A stretch of DNA of 64,000 nt from Planctomycetota bacterium (lineage in GTDB: Bacteria > Planctomycetota > Phycisphaerae > WQYP01). Positions 1 through 8,740 of the stretch are shown in pieces; position 1 is the stretch's first letter; each line of letters opens with the position of its first letter. The stretch covers positions 1 through 64,000 of the forward strand of contig JAKAVA010000043.1 in assembly GCA_021827645.1 (NCBI GenBank). The letters run 5' to 3'. Made by a program: the position numbers and the translations under genes. The notes under the pieces are model-generated. The model did not search any database. It was given only the letters and a program-made list of their open reading frames with translations, and was not told the origin of the DNA.

Positions 1-2
1 GG

Positions 3-404
3 CAGGGTGCGGTCAACAACCTCATCATCAACCCCAAACCGCTGCCAAAACCACGCGATGTGAAAGCGCCTGCGCCGAAACAGGGAAAAAACGCCCACCA
101 CGCCCCGGCGACCATCGAACTGCGGCGAGCGCCGACCCGGGACGCGCACATATATCAACATCCGTCGATATCATGCCGCTCGAAAACCCTACATCGCAAC
201 CGGCTCGCATTGCCAAAAAAGTCGTCACATCCTGCCTTCTTGCCAGATTTTGATGAAGCGATGGACATTTTGGCGGCGTCATCTGAAAATTTCGGATGTG
301 TCCAGTCGATGAAATATAAATTTCAAACGTTCATTTTAAGTGTAAGTCTATCACTTATAACATCTTACGTATTGGTCATGGGTAAAATCTGTAAATTTCC
401 ATAA
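3..404 (+). CDS. 3' end of an unidentified reading frame cut by the left edge
   Basis: A frame is open from the left edge to a TAA at 402-404, about 133 codons with no start needed inside the window. The first 45 or so residues (an Asn-Asn-Leu-Ile-Ile-Asn stretch followed by a Lys/Pro-rich segment) look coding and would suit the tail of a small alpha/beta domain followed by a disordered linker. From about base 270 the DNA becomes AT-rich and the translation loses coding character, so the true gene may belong to another frame or end earlier. No family is recognised. The only support is the open frame in GC-rich DNA. Confidence 0.28.
   Translation, partial: QGAVNNLIINPKPLPKPRDVKAPAPKQGKNAHHAPATIELRRAPTRDAHIYQHPSISCRSKTLHRNRLALPKKSSHPAFLPDFDEAMDILAASSENFGCVQSMKYKFQTFILSVSLSLITSYVLVMGKICKFP
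338..361 (+). promoter_or_regulatory. AT-rich candidate promoter with small inverted repeat before the sigma factor gene
   Basis: A TATAAC hexamer (356-361) lies in a local AT-rich island. It overlaps the inverted repeat AAGTG (338-342) / CACTT (352-356), which could be an operator covering the -10 element. No good -35 hexamer is visible at 16-18 nt. Low certainty. Confidence 0.25.
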
Positions 405-487
405 TCGGGTCTCCTATTTGCTCCGTATAGTCTTTCGGTGCGTCTTGAGTGATGGATGAACGCACCACAGACTGGAAGGAGTACCGT

Positions 488-1453
488 ATGCCAGTTGCTA
501 CCCCACCCCCCGTTATCTTGACCTTGCCGGAGTTACCAGCCAAATTGCGGCGTGCGCTCTCCCACCTTAAGGAAACTGGGCTCAACATTGCCTTGGAGGC
601 GTTGTCGTTACCAATTGATTATGTCGATAACCCCATTTTCAAAAAGCGTGATGCCGAATCCGCTCTCTTCGATCAGGGCATGGAAATAAACGTCTCAAGC
701 ACTTCGTGGTATCACCCGATGCTCGACGACGATCTCAATGCGTCCTCCGCTCCCTCTTCCACTTTGCTCAGTGCGAAGGAAGAGCAGCACCTTTTTCTCC
801 GCTACAACTATGCCCGTATGCGGACGAAACAGGCGGTTGCCCGTCTTAAAGTGGCGCCCGGACGCAAAGTCGCCAATGAGGTGGTCCTCTGGCACCGCCG
901 CAGCCGTGATACCCGCGAAATCATCACCAATGCCAACCTCGCACTGGTTTTGGCGATGGCCAAGCGGACACGAATGTCAGATGTCGATTTCAGTGAACTG
1001 ATCTCCGAAGGAAATATGGCATTGCTCCGCGCAGTTGAAAAATTTGATGCCGCACGTGGTTTCAAATTCAGCACCTATGCGTGTCGTGCCATCCTCAAGG
1101 CGTTCAGTCGGATTGCCGTAAAGTCGAATCGGTACAATTCCCTGTTCCCCGCGGAATTCGATCCATCCATGGAACGTTCCAACGAGATGGAATTGCGTCG
1201 CCAAGCCGTTGCCAAAGATGCCGTCGAAGAGCTTCAACGCATCATCTCAACGAACCGGGCCGACCTGACCGATGTCGAGCAGAAGGTGATCGAAGCACGT
1301 TTCGCCGTCAACCGCCCCGAAAATACCGAATCCCTCACGCTTGAAGAAGTGGGGCAGGTGATCGGGGTGACCAAAGAACGCGTCCGGCAGATTCAGAATC
1401 GTGCGCTTGAAAAACTTCGGCTGGCGCTCGACGGCGAAATTCTCCGCCGCTGA
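488..1453 (+). CDS. RNA polymerase sigma factor, sigma-70 family, divergent
   Basis: Directs RNA polymerase core to promoters. The ATG at 488 is chosen over an in-frame ATG at 449 because AAGGAG (476-481) sits 6 nt upstream of it; this gives 321 aa. Region 2 is at about residues 148-207: NLALVLAMAK, an ISEGNMALLRAVEKFD core-binding segment and FKFSTYA. Region 4 is at about 260-314, with an EEVGQVIGVTKERVRQIQ helix-turn-helix. After FSTYA the usual WWIRQAI of housekeeping factors is replaced by CRAILKAF, no clear region 3 is present, and the first 95 residues are family-unlike. It is therefore probably an alternative group 2/3 factor, not RpoD itself. It stands alone, followed by its own terminator. 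Confidence 0.9.
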   Translation: MPVATPPPVILTLPELPAKLRRALSHLKETGLNIALEALSLPIDYVDNPIFKKRDAESALFDQGMEINVSSTSWYHPMLDDDLNASSAPSSTLLSAKEEQHLFLRYNYARMRTKQAVARLKVAPGRKVANEVVLWHRRSRDTREIITNANLALVLAMAKRTRMSDVDFSELISEGNMALLRAVEKFDAARGFKFSTYACRAILKAFSRIAVKSNRYNSLFPAEFDPSMERSNEMELRRQAVAKDAVEELQRIISTNRADLTDVEQKVIEARFAVNRPENTESLTLEEVGQVIGVTKERVRQIQNRALEKLRLALDGEILRR

Positions 1454-1505
1454 CCGGGGTTAAATTTTTAATTCTTAACGTCACCGAATCATTTTTTCGA
1501 TCGTT

Positions 1506-1521
1506 CCGGTCGCGAGACCGG
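1506..1521 (+). other. GNRA-capped hairpin between sigma gene and terminator
   Basis: CCGGTC and GACCGG form a perfect 6-bp stem closed by a GCGA loop (GNRA type). It lies in the 3' untranslated segment just ahead of the terminator. It may stabilise the mRNA end; no function can be assigned. Confidence 0.4.
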
Positions 1522-1530
1522 ATTGTTAAA

Positions 1531-1570
1531 GGCCCAGGCGTAATCGGTGCAGCGCCTGGGCCACTTTTTT
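1531..1570 (+). terminator. Rho-independent terminator of the sigma factor gene
   Basis: Perfect 10-bp stem GGCCCAGGCG (1531-1540) / CGCCTGGGCC (1553-1562) with a 12-nt loop, followed two bases later by six T (1565-1570). Confidence 0.88.
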
Positions 1571-1892
1571 ATCTTCCGAAACTTTCCTCTCCGTAATGTC
1601 CACAGATATTCACCTGCCGCAGGGCCTCGCACTCAGACTGCTGTTGAGCGTCGGAAGCGTTCAACGTGCTGAGCATATGGGCTGCCGTCCTTTTTGATTC
1701 GTAAATGACAGGAGAAGTCCGATAGCCCGCGGGCTCCATCGCGATCATACTTTTACCCTCTGCCGCATCGCTTTTACCGGCCGCAGAAATCGATATCCGT
1801 CCTTCGGCTGAAACCAGACCATGGGAATAGCCCGGTGGGAAGATGAAAAATTAATATAGGCCTCTGATTTAAATAAAAAACGGAAATTTTTC
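1571..1892. other. Intergenic stretch without a recognisable gene
   Basis: About 320 bases between the sigma factor terminator and the promoter of the next gene. No frame of credible length, no start with a ribosome-binding site and no RNA gene is seen on either strand. The right end becomes AT-rich as it approaches the promoter at 1893. Confidence 0.5.
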
Positions 1893-1921
1893 TTGCTTGG
1901 TCAAAAGATTCGTGGTAAGAT
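1893..1921 (+). promoter_or_regulatory. Candidate sigma-70 promoter of the PEP-CTERM gene
   Basis: TTGCTT (1893-1898) and TAAGAT (1916-1921) are separated by 17 nt inside an AT-rich tract, about 175 nt upstream of the start codon at 2097. Confidence 0.45.
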
Positions 1922-1934
1922 TCCTCGTGTTGAT

Positions 1935-2013
1935 GGAACGCCAGACGACCTTTCTGCGGTGTTCCTTAACTCGGTGTAGAGAGAGAAAAAGCATTTCGTA
2001 ACTTTTCTCTACA
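1935..2013 (+). promoter_or_regulatory. Structured 5' leader of the PEP-CTERM gene (two hairpins)
   Basis: Hairpin 1 pairs GGAACGCC (1935-1942) with GGTGTTCC (1958-1965), eight pairs including one G-U. Hairpin 2 pairs a TGTAGAGA...AAAAG arm (1975-1991, internal bulge) with CTTTTCTCTACA (2002-2013) and is followed by a short T-rich run. Both fall between the promoter and the start codon. It matches no riboswitch class I know and does not resemble the leader at 53263/54677. Confidence 0.4.
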
Positions 2014-2096
2014 GTCTGTTTTAGTTAGCAGTTTTATCAAAGCCGATGTGGTTTTGGCTGCTCCCGGTGTTTTATATTTATCGGAGGTAGTGAGTG

Positions 2097-3014
2097 ATGT
2101 TCAAGTCTTGCAGGAATGAAGCGGTTTCGCGTCGGTCGAAATTGTGGATGGCGGTGGCGGCCATTGTGCCGATGGCAGGGGGATTGTTTTCGGCCGGTAC
2201 GGCTCAGGCGAGCCCCCAAAGCTACGTGTATTATCAGGCGACCAATTCGTACTCGACCGCCCCCGACGATGACAACGGTGCGTACAGCGCCGTGATCGGG
2301 TTTTTGGTCAGCAACGGTCAGTTAACGGTGACCGTACACAACACATCTAACCCGGTTTACGACGTGTCGCAGACGGTCGGGGCGATTCACTTTCAGATTA
2401 ACGGTTACACCCTCGGTTCCAATGCTCCGAACTTGCAGGATACGGCCCTCAACACCATAACGGTGGCGAGCAATGGCTCCGGAACATATACAACCGACAC
2501 GACGACCTCGACGGCGGCGTGGGAAGTACTGACCGGCAGCGGGACGACCACCCCCGCGCCAGGCCCCCATCCCATCGGACCGACTGGCCCGATCGCTACC
2601 GGCAGCGAACTTACGCTCGAGGCGATTCCCGCCACCGGCGCAAACAGTGGTGTCGGACAGAACGGTCCGATTGGTGAATTCGTCATCGGCAACACCAACA
2701 GCAACGGTCTTTATTCCAGTGCGCTGTCCGGCACACTTGGCGGCCATGGAACAGGCAATGATAATTCCGGAAGCTCAATTCTTGGCCAAACCCTGCTGGC
2801 CAATAATCAGAGCTTCACCATCAACCTGCCGGGACTGACCACGGCCGATTCGATTGACACCAGCAGTATCACCGTGGATTTTGGTAATGATCCGTCCGAT
2901 GTCGGCATCAAGGCCAGCCTCGACAGCACCTACGTTACGCCTGAACCGGCCGCGCTGGCTCTGATGGGCGTGGCAACTCTCGGATTATTGATTCGCCGCC
3001 GCCGTCCGGCATAA
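2097..3014 (+). CDS. PEP-CTERM-anchored exported protein
   Basis: A 305-aa protein expected to be exported and then processed by an exosortase at the cell surface. The ATG at 2097 follows GGAGG (2083-2087) by 9 nt; a GTG directly before it (2094) is the alternative. The N-terminus has a long basic n-region, a hydrophobic core (about residues 19-36) and an Ala-rich cleavage region ending near AQA. The body is Gly/Thr/Ser/Asn-rich with no known domain. The C-terminus holds a TPEPAALALMG sorting motif, a short hydrophobic helix and a terminal Arg cluster, the classic PEP-CTERM layout. It is a single-gene unit with its own promoter, leader and terminator. Confidence 0.85.
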   Translation: MFKSCRNEAVSRRSKLWMAVAAIVPMAGGLFSAGTAQASPQSYVYYQATNSYSTAPDDDNGAYSAVIGFLVSNGQLTVTVHNTSNPVYDVSQTVGAIHFQINGYTLGSNAPNLQDTALNTITVASNGSGTYTTDTTTSTAAWEVLTGSGTTTPAPGPHPIGPTGPIATGSELTLEAIPATGANSGVGQNGPIGEFVIGNTNSNGLYSSALSGTLGGHGTGNDNSGSSILGQTLLANNQSFTINLPGLTTADSIDTSSITVDFGNDPSDVGIKASLDSTYVTPEPAALALMGVATLGLLIRRRRPA

Positions 3015-3055
3015 ATGTCTGGCCACGGCATCGTCGGATAAAAAGCTGATCTATT

Positions 3056-3090
3056 AACCCCGGTCGTCATAAAAGTCGACCGGGGTTTTT
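3056..3090 (+). terminator. Rho-independent terminator of the PEP-CTERM gene
   Basis: Stem CCCCGGTCG (3058-3066) / CGACCGGGG (3077-3085), extendable by A-T pairs, with a 10-nt loop and a five-T tail. It separates this gene from the T6SS locus. Confidence 0.88.
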
Positions 3091-3128
3091 CTTTCGACCT
3101 GTGGCCGAAGAGTGCTTGGTGATGCGCC

Positions 3129-3156
3129 TCGACATGCCGAATAAATCTGGTAAATT
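3129..3156 (+). promoter_or_regulatory. Weak candidate promoter for the T6SS locus
   Basis: TCGACA (3129-3134) and TAAATT (3151-3156) with 16-nt spacing, 25 nt before the tssA start. This is the only hexamer pair visible between the upstream terminator and tssA. Confidence 0.3.
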
Positions 3157-3181
3157 GCAACTGACAGAATGAGGTGACGAC

Positions 3182-4237
3182 ATGTATGAGCTGAACGTCG
3201 ATGAGTTGCTCAAACCCATCTCCGCCGACACACCCTGTGGCGAAGATCTGTCATATGATCCCGAGTTTACAGAACTCGAACGTCTCATGCCCGGCAAGCC
3301 TGAGCAGGAAATGGGCAATGTCAAAATGCCGGCTGAAGAACCGGATTGGCGGGATATTCATGCTCGTTGCACTGCATTGCTCCAGCGCACCAAAGACCTG
3401 CGCGTCATGGTGTATCTGGTTCTTGCGCAGGCACGGCTGCGGGGTATCGAAGGCGTGCGGGACGGGCTGCTTCTCCTGGATCAGCATCTCCAAGCACATT
3501 GGCCGGACCTCCTGCCACCATTGGATGTGGAGGATGACAACGACCCCACGCTGAGGGTTAATGCGATTGCGTCCATGTCGCCGCCCGCGGATGCATATGC
3601 CGACCCATTAAAATTTCCACAGCGGTTTCTGGAAGTCCCGCTGAATGCTCCGCGGCAACTCGGCCCGGTCACACTTCGGCAGATCATGATCAGCACCGGC
3701 GAACTCCCCGCCGAGGCGGACGAAAAGGCGCTCTCACCTGCCGAGATTGAAGCGGCCTTCAGCGATACGCCTCCGGAGCGACTCTCGGCTCTTTACCAGG
3801 GGGCCGCTGAAGCTCTTCAGGCGTGGGACAGCATTGATAAGACATTGACCATGCATGTGGGGTCCGGCAGAGGAGCCGATCTGCGGGGAACGCGAAAACT
3901 CATTCAAGATTGGGCCATGCAGATTCAAAAGCGACTTTCGCCCTCCGCTGGGGCTACGACCGCAGAGGGTGACGCGTCCAGTTCAGCAGCCATGCCGGTC
4001 GCCTCGGCCGCTGCGACGATGGCACAATTGGGAATCAACAGCCGCGACGACTGCATTCGGGCCATTGACGACATCTGCCGATATCTGGAGGCCGCCGAAC
4101 CGTCGAGTCCGGTTCCCATGATTCTCAAACGGGCACGGAAACTGGTCAATATGAATTTTCTGGATGTCATTGCCGATCTCTCTCCTGATGCGCTTGCGGC
4201 GATAAAATCCATCGGCGGTTTGGATCGGGAGGGTTAA
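3182..4237 (+). CDS. tssA: Type VI secretion protein TssA (ImpA family)
   Basis: TssA proteins cap and organise the growing T6SS sheath and baseplate. The 351-aa product opens with the ImpA N-terminal domain: CGEDLSYDPEF at residues 19-29, a PDWRDIHARC segment, then helices ending in LQAHWPDLLPPLD. An Ala/Ser-rich linker near residues 255-280 leads to a short C-terminal helical domain containing SRDDCIRAIDDICRYLE. The start is ATG with GAGGTGA just upstream. It is the first gene of the T6SS locus. The short C-terminal part means the exact TssA subtype cannot be stated. Confidence 0.92.
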   Translation: MYELNVDELLKPISADTPCGEDLSYDPEFTELERLMPGKPEQEMGNVKMPAEEPDWRDIHARCTALLQRTKDLRVMVYLVLAQARLRGIEGVRDGLLLLDQHLQAHWPDLLPPLDVEDDNDPTLRVNAIASMSPPADAYADPLKFPQRFLEVPLNAPRQLGPVTLRQIMISTGELPAEADEKALSPAEIEAAFSDTPPERLSALYQGAAEALQAWDSIDKTLTMHVGSGRGADLRGTRKLIQDWAMQIQKRLSPSAGATTAEGDASSSAAMPVASAAATMAQLGINSRDDCIRAIDDICRYLEAAEPSSPVPMILKRARKLVNMNFLDVIADLSPDALAAIKSIGGLDREG

Positions 4238-4341
4238 CGCGCCACAGATCGAGTGGGATCGGTGAGGGAATCTGCAGGAATCACAGGAACTGATTCATAA
4301 AGTAAAATCCGTGGGCAAAGTTTTCATCTGAGGTTCCGGCT

Positions 4342-5775
4342 ATGGCAAAAATACCAACTCTGCAAGATTGGAAAGCACAGACGGAATTGGGTATCACCAA
4401 GCCCCGAAGCAAGCTCTTCAAGGCGATTGATGATCGAATTGAGGAGTACAACAAAACTCCCACGCCGGAGAAAGCGACTCAAATTCGCATCGCTCTGACG
4501 CGCTGGATGCAGAATGAAGGCGCCAATTGGGAGGCCGATCCGCGTAACAAACCGCCAGCCCGGCCGATTACCGCTCTGATGGGGACGCTGGAATCCATGC
4601 GTCTGCCGCTGGAGAGCAAAGATGTGGAAATTCTCAGAGCCATTGCCAATGATCGACCGGCGCGAATGCGTTCGATGTTTGCCGGGCATAAGCTCAAGCT
4701 GCGGCTGGCGCTCACGGCGGAGAAGATGGGGCAGGCGGTCACCGAATTACGCAATGAGATCAAAAGCCAGGGGGGCGGAAATAAGACTGAACCGCTGAAA
4801 ACATTTGGCAAGCAGGTGGGCAACCAGGCAATGGATAGCAAAACCCAGGCCTACAACGCCTACAGTGTTCTCCACGATGTTCAAACGGCGAAGAGCGACG
4901 TCGGCAAAACGGCCAGCGCAGTGGGGTCCATGGCGATTGCCCCCGCAAAGAAAATGGCCAATGCAGAAATGATGAGCATACTCAATGAGTTTTTCGGCAC
5001 CCAGATTCAGGAAGTGTCGCAATTTGCAGCCACCGTCGCTCGCGAGACGGGTTTGCAGGCCGCCCAGCAGGTAGCGGATCACGTATTAAGCATGCTCCCG
5101 CTGTTTTCACTTGTGAAGGACGGTAGCGAAGCGCTCTATTTCTGGGCGTCGGCGGTGCACAAGGGATATCAGAGGTATCAGGTCAGTTCAGGACGTGATG
5201 TCATCGCTTTGGGTGATGCACGACGGGCGCTTGAAGCCGTTGAGCATCTGCTCAATCGCGACATTGCGTTTACGGCAACCAAAGCGGCCATCTGTACCGC
5301 GAGCACGGGAGCCCACGCGGCGGCTTTGGCGGCCAAAGGGGCCGATGTCGCGCTGAGCCCGGCGATTGGGGCGGCAAAGGCAGCCGCCAATGCTGCGCGG
5401 ATGATCGCTAAATTTGCCATCGAGGCGCGTGAAGCGATGGCGTCAAGAAAATTCTTTGTCGATCCAGCTGGCTATACGCTGGATATTTTTGGGAAATGCC
5501 CGCTGATTGGCGCTTATATGATCGACGGCTCCAGTGATTCGGACATCATCGCTATGGTTTGGGAGGAGATGGGGCAGCCCGGCTGGATGGACGACATTGA
5601 ACGCATGTTGCCGAAACTGCACCCCATTCGCGAGCAGGCCGGTCGTTTAATTCGTGAATCTCCCTTTGTTATTGATCCTCCAATGCCCAGCCGCTATGCG
5701 GTCAGCACATTTGCGGGCAAAAAATGGCTGGCGAAGAAAACTTGGTGGTCGAGTATGCCGTGGAATCGGCTATAA
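4342..5775 (+). CDS. Unknown 477-aa protein inside the T6SS locus (candidate cargo or accessory part)
   Basis: Function not recognised. The ATG has TGAGG (4329-4333) 8 nt upstream. The N-terminal 120 residues are soluble and helical, with many charged residues and an LTRWMQNEGANW segment. The middle is helical. Residues about 310-365 form a strongly Ala-rich stretch with few charges that could insert in or lie on a membrane. The C-terminal 100 residues contain a CPLIGAYMIDGSSDSDI segment, a Gly-Trp-Met-Asp motif and a Trp-rich tail. There is no signal peptide. Its position between tssA and tssB, where core genes normally sit, suggests either a secreted effector or a lineage-specific structural factor. 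No neighbouring small gene looks like an immunity protein. Confidence 0.8.
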   Translation: MAKIPTLQDWKAQTELGITKPRSKLFKAIDDRIEEYNKTPTPEKATQIRIALTRWMQNEGANWEADPRNKPPARPITALMGTLESMRLPLESKDVEILRAIANDRPARMRSMFAGHKLKLRLALTAEKMGQAVTELRNEIKSQGGGNKTEPLKTFGKQVGNQAMDSKTQAYNAYSVLHDVQTAKSDVGKTASAVGSMAIAPAKKMANAEMMSILNEFFGTQIQEVSQFAATVARETGLQAAQQVADHVLSMLPLFSLVKDGSEALYFWASAVHKGYQRYQVSSGRDVIALGDARRALEAVEHLLNRDIAFTATKAAICTASTGAHAAALAAKGADVALSPAIGAAKAAANAARMIAKFAIEAREAMASRKFFVDPAGYTLDIFGKCPLIGAYMIDGSSDSDIIAMVWEEMGQPGWMDDIERMLPKLHPIREQAGRLIRESPFVIDPPMPSRYAVSTFAGKKWLAKKTWWSSMPWNRL

Positions 5776-6010
5776 TTGAGTGAGGTGGGGGTTTTGGTTC
5801 AAGATTATGCAAGATGCGAGCCGAAACAAAGACATGGTGAGGCGTCGGATGCTCGGAGCGGCCCGGTCACGGCACTTGACAAATACCCCCAATGGCGTTT
5901 CCATTCCTATAGGCGGAGCTGCGGCCGCATATGCGGGGGATGAGAGATTCCGTTGTGAGAGTTACCCGTTTCGGGTCGCATATTAAAAGTCAGTTTCAGG
6001 GGCACGTCAC

Positions 6011-6523
6011 ATGGCAAAAGCAAGCAGTCAGAAATTTGTAGCTCGAAATCGGGCGCCGCGTGTGCAGATTGAATACGATGTCGAGCTTTACGGCGCAGAG
6101 AAAAAGATCAATCTGCCCTTCGTCATGGGGGTCATGGCGGATCTCTCGGGGAATCCCAAAGATGCCCTGCCGGCCGTTCAAGATCGGGCATTTCAGGAAA
6201 TTGATGTCGATAATTTTGACGATCGCATGAAGGCGATGAAGCCTCGCGTGGCGTTTCAGGTGCCCAATTCCCTGACCGGTGAAGGGAACATCAATGTCGA
6301 ACTGACATTCGAGAGTATGGAAGATTTCTCCCCGGCGGCGGTGGCAAAAAAAGTCGAACCGCTGGCCAAGTTGCTCAACGCCCGCACCCAGCTCGCGAAT
6401 CTGCTTACATACATGGATGGCAAGGACAAGGCTGAGCAACTCGTGGCGCAAGTACTCCAAGACCCGGCTCTGCTTTCGGCGCTTGGTTCGGCGCCCAAGG
6501 TCGAAGATAAACCTGCGTCTTAG
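6011..6523 (+). CDS. tssB: T6SS contractile sheath small subunit TssB (VipA)
   Basis: Forms the contractile sheath together with TssC around the Hcp tube. The 170-aa length is typical. Visible family features are an N-terminal RAPRVQIEYDVE strand, LPFVMGVMADLSG at residues 36-48, a DVDNFDDRM segment and a C-terminal helix with LLTYMDGKDKAEQ. The start at 6011 follows an AGGGG-like site. A 235-base spacer upstream holds no convincing gene; tssC follows after 66 bases. Confidence 0.96.
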   Translation: MAKASSQKFVARNRAPRVQIEYDVELYGAEKKINLPFVMGVMADLSGNPKDALPAVQDRAFQEIDVDNFDDRMKAMKPRVAFQVPNSLTGEGNINVELTFESMEDFSPAAVAKKVEPLAKLLNARTQLANLLTYMDGKDKAEQLVAQVLQDPALLSALGSAPKVEDKPAS

Positions 6524-6589
6524 CAACACGGCGACGGCCGGGCATCGCCCGACGGTCAAAAGATCAGACATAACCATGGAGGTCTTCAT

Positions 6590-8080
6590 ATGGCGCGCGA
6601 ACAGCAAGCGTCTTCGCCCGTAAAAGAAATCAAAACAGTTGATGAATTCTCAAGTCTGTTGAGCAAAAACATCGGTGCCAAAACCGATGAAGCCTCACGG
6701 ATGGTGCGCGAGGCAGTCGGCACCCTCGTGGAGCAGGCTCTGCAACGCACGGCCCTGATATCCGACGACGCTCGCCGCAGCATTGAATCCATCATCGCCG
6801 AATTGGACAAAAAAATATCCGAACAGGTCAATCTGATCCTCCATCACGAGGATTTCCGTCGCTTGGAAGGGGCGTGGCGCGGACTGCATCATCTGGTGAA
6901 CAACACCGAAACCGACGAGAATCTGAAGATACGCGTCATGAACATCTCCAAGAAAGATCTTGGCAAAACCATTAAGAAATTCAAGGGTACTGCCTGGGAT
7001 CAGAGCCCAATCTTCAAGAAAATCTATGAAGAGGAATACGGCACCCCGGGTGGCGCCCCTTACGGCTGTCTGATCGGCGATTACGAATTTGATCACTCTC
7101 CGCCTGATGTTGAGATTCTCAGCGGCATGGCTCAGATAGCGGCTGCCGCGCATGCCCCGTTTATCTCCGCGGCCTCCCCAACGGTCATGAATTTTGACTC
7201 TTGGCGGCAGCTCTCCGATCCGCGTGACTTGACGAAGATATTCCAAACGGCGGAATATGCCGCGTGGCGCTCCCTGCGGGAATCGGAGGATGCCCGTTAC
7301 ATCGGGCTCACCATGCCTCGATTTCTCTCCCGCCTCCCATACGGGTCCAAAACCAATCCGGTGGAGGAATTCGCCTATGAAGAGGATATGGAGGGGGCCA
7401 AGCACGACAACTACGTCTGGGCCAATTCCGCCTATGCCATGGGCGTTAACATCAACCGGGCATTCAAGCTCTACGGCTGGTGCGCCCGCATCCGCGGTGT
7501 GGAAAGCGGCGGTACAGTGGAAGGATTGCCGTGCCATACTTTCCCCACCGATGACGGCGGTGTGGATATGAAGTGCCCGACTGAAATCGCCATCACCGAT
7601 CGCCGCGAGGCGGAATTGGCCAAGAACGGCCTCATGCCGCTGTTGCATTGGAAAAATACCGATTATGCGGTATTCATCGGTGCCCAATCGCTCCATAAGC
7701 CGACGGAATATGATGATCCGGATGCCACGGCCAATGCGAATTTGGCCGCGCGTCTGCCGTATCTTTTTGCGAGTTGTCGTTTTGCGCACTTCCTCAAGTG
7801 CATGGTGCGGGACAAGATCGGTGGCTTTAAGGAAAAAGGAGATATGGTCCGCTGGCTGAACAACTGGATCATGCAGTATGTTGAGCCCGACCCGGCTAAC
7901 GCATCGGAAGAGGCCAAGGCCCGCCGGCCGCTGGCGGCCGCCGAGGTCGAGGTCGAGGAAATTCCGGGTAATCCGGGTTATTACACGTCAAAGTTTTACC
8001 TGCGGCCCCATTATCAGCTTGAGGGGTTAACGGTTTCGCTTCGGCTTGTGTCCAAGCTTAAATCCGCCAAAGAGGCATAA
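6590..8080 (+). CDS. tssC: T6SS contractile sheath large subunit TssC (VipB)
   Basis: The larger sheath protein, which carries the ClpV recognition surface in the assembled sheath. 496 aa, the usual length. Family signatures include EILSGMAQIAAAAHAPF, WRSLRESEDARYIGLTMPR, an ANSAYAMGVNI segment, a GLPCHTFPTDDGG stretch and a C-terminal FYLRPHYQLEGL. The ATG at 6590 lies 7 nt after GGAGG (6578-6582), one of the best ribosome-binding sites in the locus, which fits the need for high sheath output. Confidence 0.97.
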   Translation: MAREQQASSPVKEIKTVDEFSSLLSKNIGAKTDEASRMVREAVGTLVEQALQRTALISDDARRSIESIIAELDKKISEQVNLILHHEDFRRLEGAWRGLHHLVNNTETDENLKIRVMNISKKDLGKTIKKFKGTAWDQSPIFKKIYEEEYGTPGGAPYGCLIGDYEFDHSPPDVEILSGMAQIAAAAHAPFISAASPTVMNFDSWRQLSDPRDLTKIFQTAEYAAWRSLRESEDARYIGLTMPRFLSRLPYGSKTNPVEEFAYEEDMEGAKHDNYVWANSAYAMGVNINRAFKLYGWCARIRGVESGGTVEGLPCHTFPTDDGGVDMKCPTEIAITDRREAELAKNGLMPLLHWKNTDYAVFIGAQSLHKPTEYDDPDATANANLAARLPYLFASCRFAHFLKCMVRDKIGGFKEKGDMVRWLNNWIMQYVEPDPANASEEAKARRPLAAAEVEVEEIPGNPGYYTSKFYLRPHYQLEGLTVSLRLVSKLKSAKEA

Positions 8081-8158
8081 GCTGTTGGTTTTTGAAAATG
8101 GTTCTGGCCGTACGGTGCGGTCGGAACAATTTAGAACTTCATAATAGAGGAGAACACT

Positions 8159-8644
8159 ATGAGCATGTATATGAAAATTGAAGGCATCGAAGGAGATTCC
8201 ACGCAAAAAGGGCATGAGAAGTGGTTTGATATAAGCGCGTACACTTTCAATGCGGCGAACCTGGGTGGCGGTATGCCGGGCTCGGCAGGGGGACGCAGTG
8301 GTGGCGAGACGCAAGTCGGCGAAATCAGCGTCTCCATGCCGGGAGCCAGCGGAGTGCCGACTATCACCCAATATGTCGTAACCGGCAAGACCGTCAAGAC
8401 GGTCACGATCGAGTCCGTGACATCTTCTGAAAACCCGGTCGTCTATCAGAAATGGACGCTTTCTGACTGTGCCTTCAGCAACATCGCGATTAGCGATTCA
8501 GGCATGGGGCTTCGGGACATGGGTATTTCACTCTCCATCAGCTTCACGCATATGCAATTTGATGCGACGGCGATCAAAGACGACGGAAAATCCGGCGCCA
8601 CAAAGTCAGTCAAATACGACGTGGCCAAACGCGCCCTGACGTAA
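8159..8644 (+). CDS. hcp: T6SS tube protein Hcp (TssD)
   Basis: Stacks as hexameric rings to form the secreted inner tube. 161 aa. It begins with MKIEGIEGDS, typical of Hcp, and carries beta-strand segments such as VGEISVSMP, YVVTGKTVKTVTIE and YQKWTLSDCAF. There is no effector extension at the C-terminus. AGAGGAGA (8146-8153) gives a very strong ribosome-binding site 6 nt from the ATG, in line with Hcp being the most abundant subunit. It lies between tssC and tagJ. Confidence 0.95.
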   Translation: MSMYMKIEGIEGDSTQKGHEKWFDISAYTFNAANLGGGMPGSAGGRSGGETQVGEISVSMPGASGVPTITQYVVTGKTVKTVTIESVTSSENPVVYQKWTLSDCAFSNIAISDSGMGLRDMGISLSISFTHMQFDATAIKDDGKSGATKSVKYDVAKRALT

Positions 8645-8740
8645 AGCGCCGGCGGGTATTTCAGCCATTGCGTCGGTACGGCCGCCGAGTCGTCCCGACG
8701 CGATTTTATTCCTGAAACCGGTTGATGGAGCCCTGCGGAA

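Noticed and set aside
5780-5986. 68-codon plus-strand frame between the unknown T6SS gene and tssB
   Set aside because: No ribosome-binding site before the start, irregular composition, and the frame crosses what looks like an untranslated spacer.
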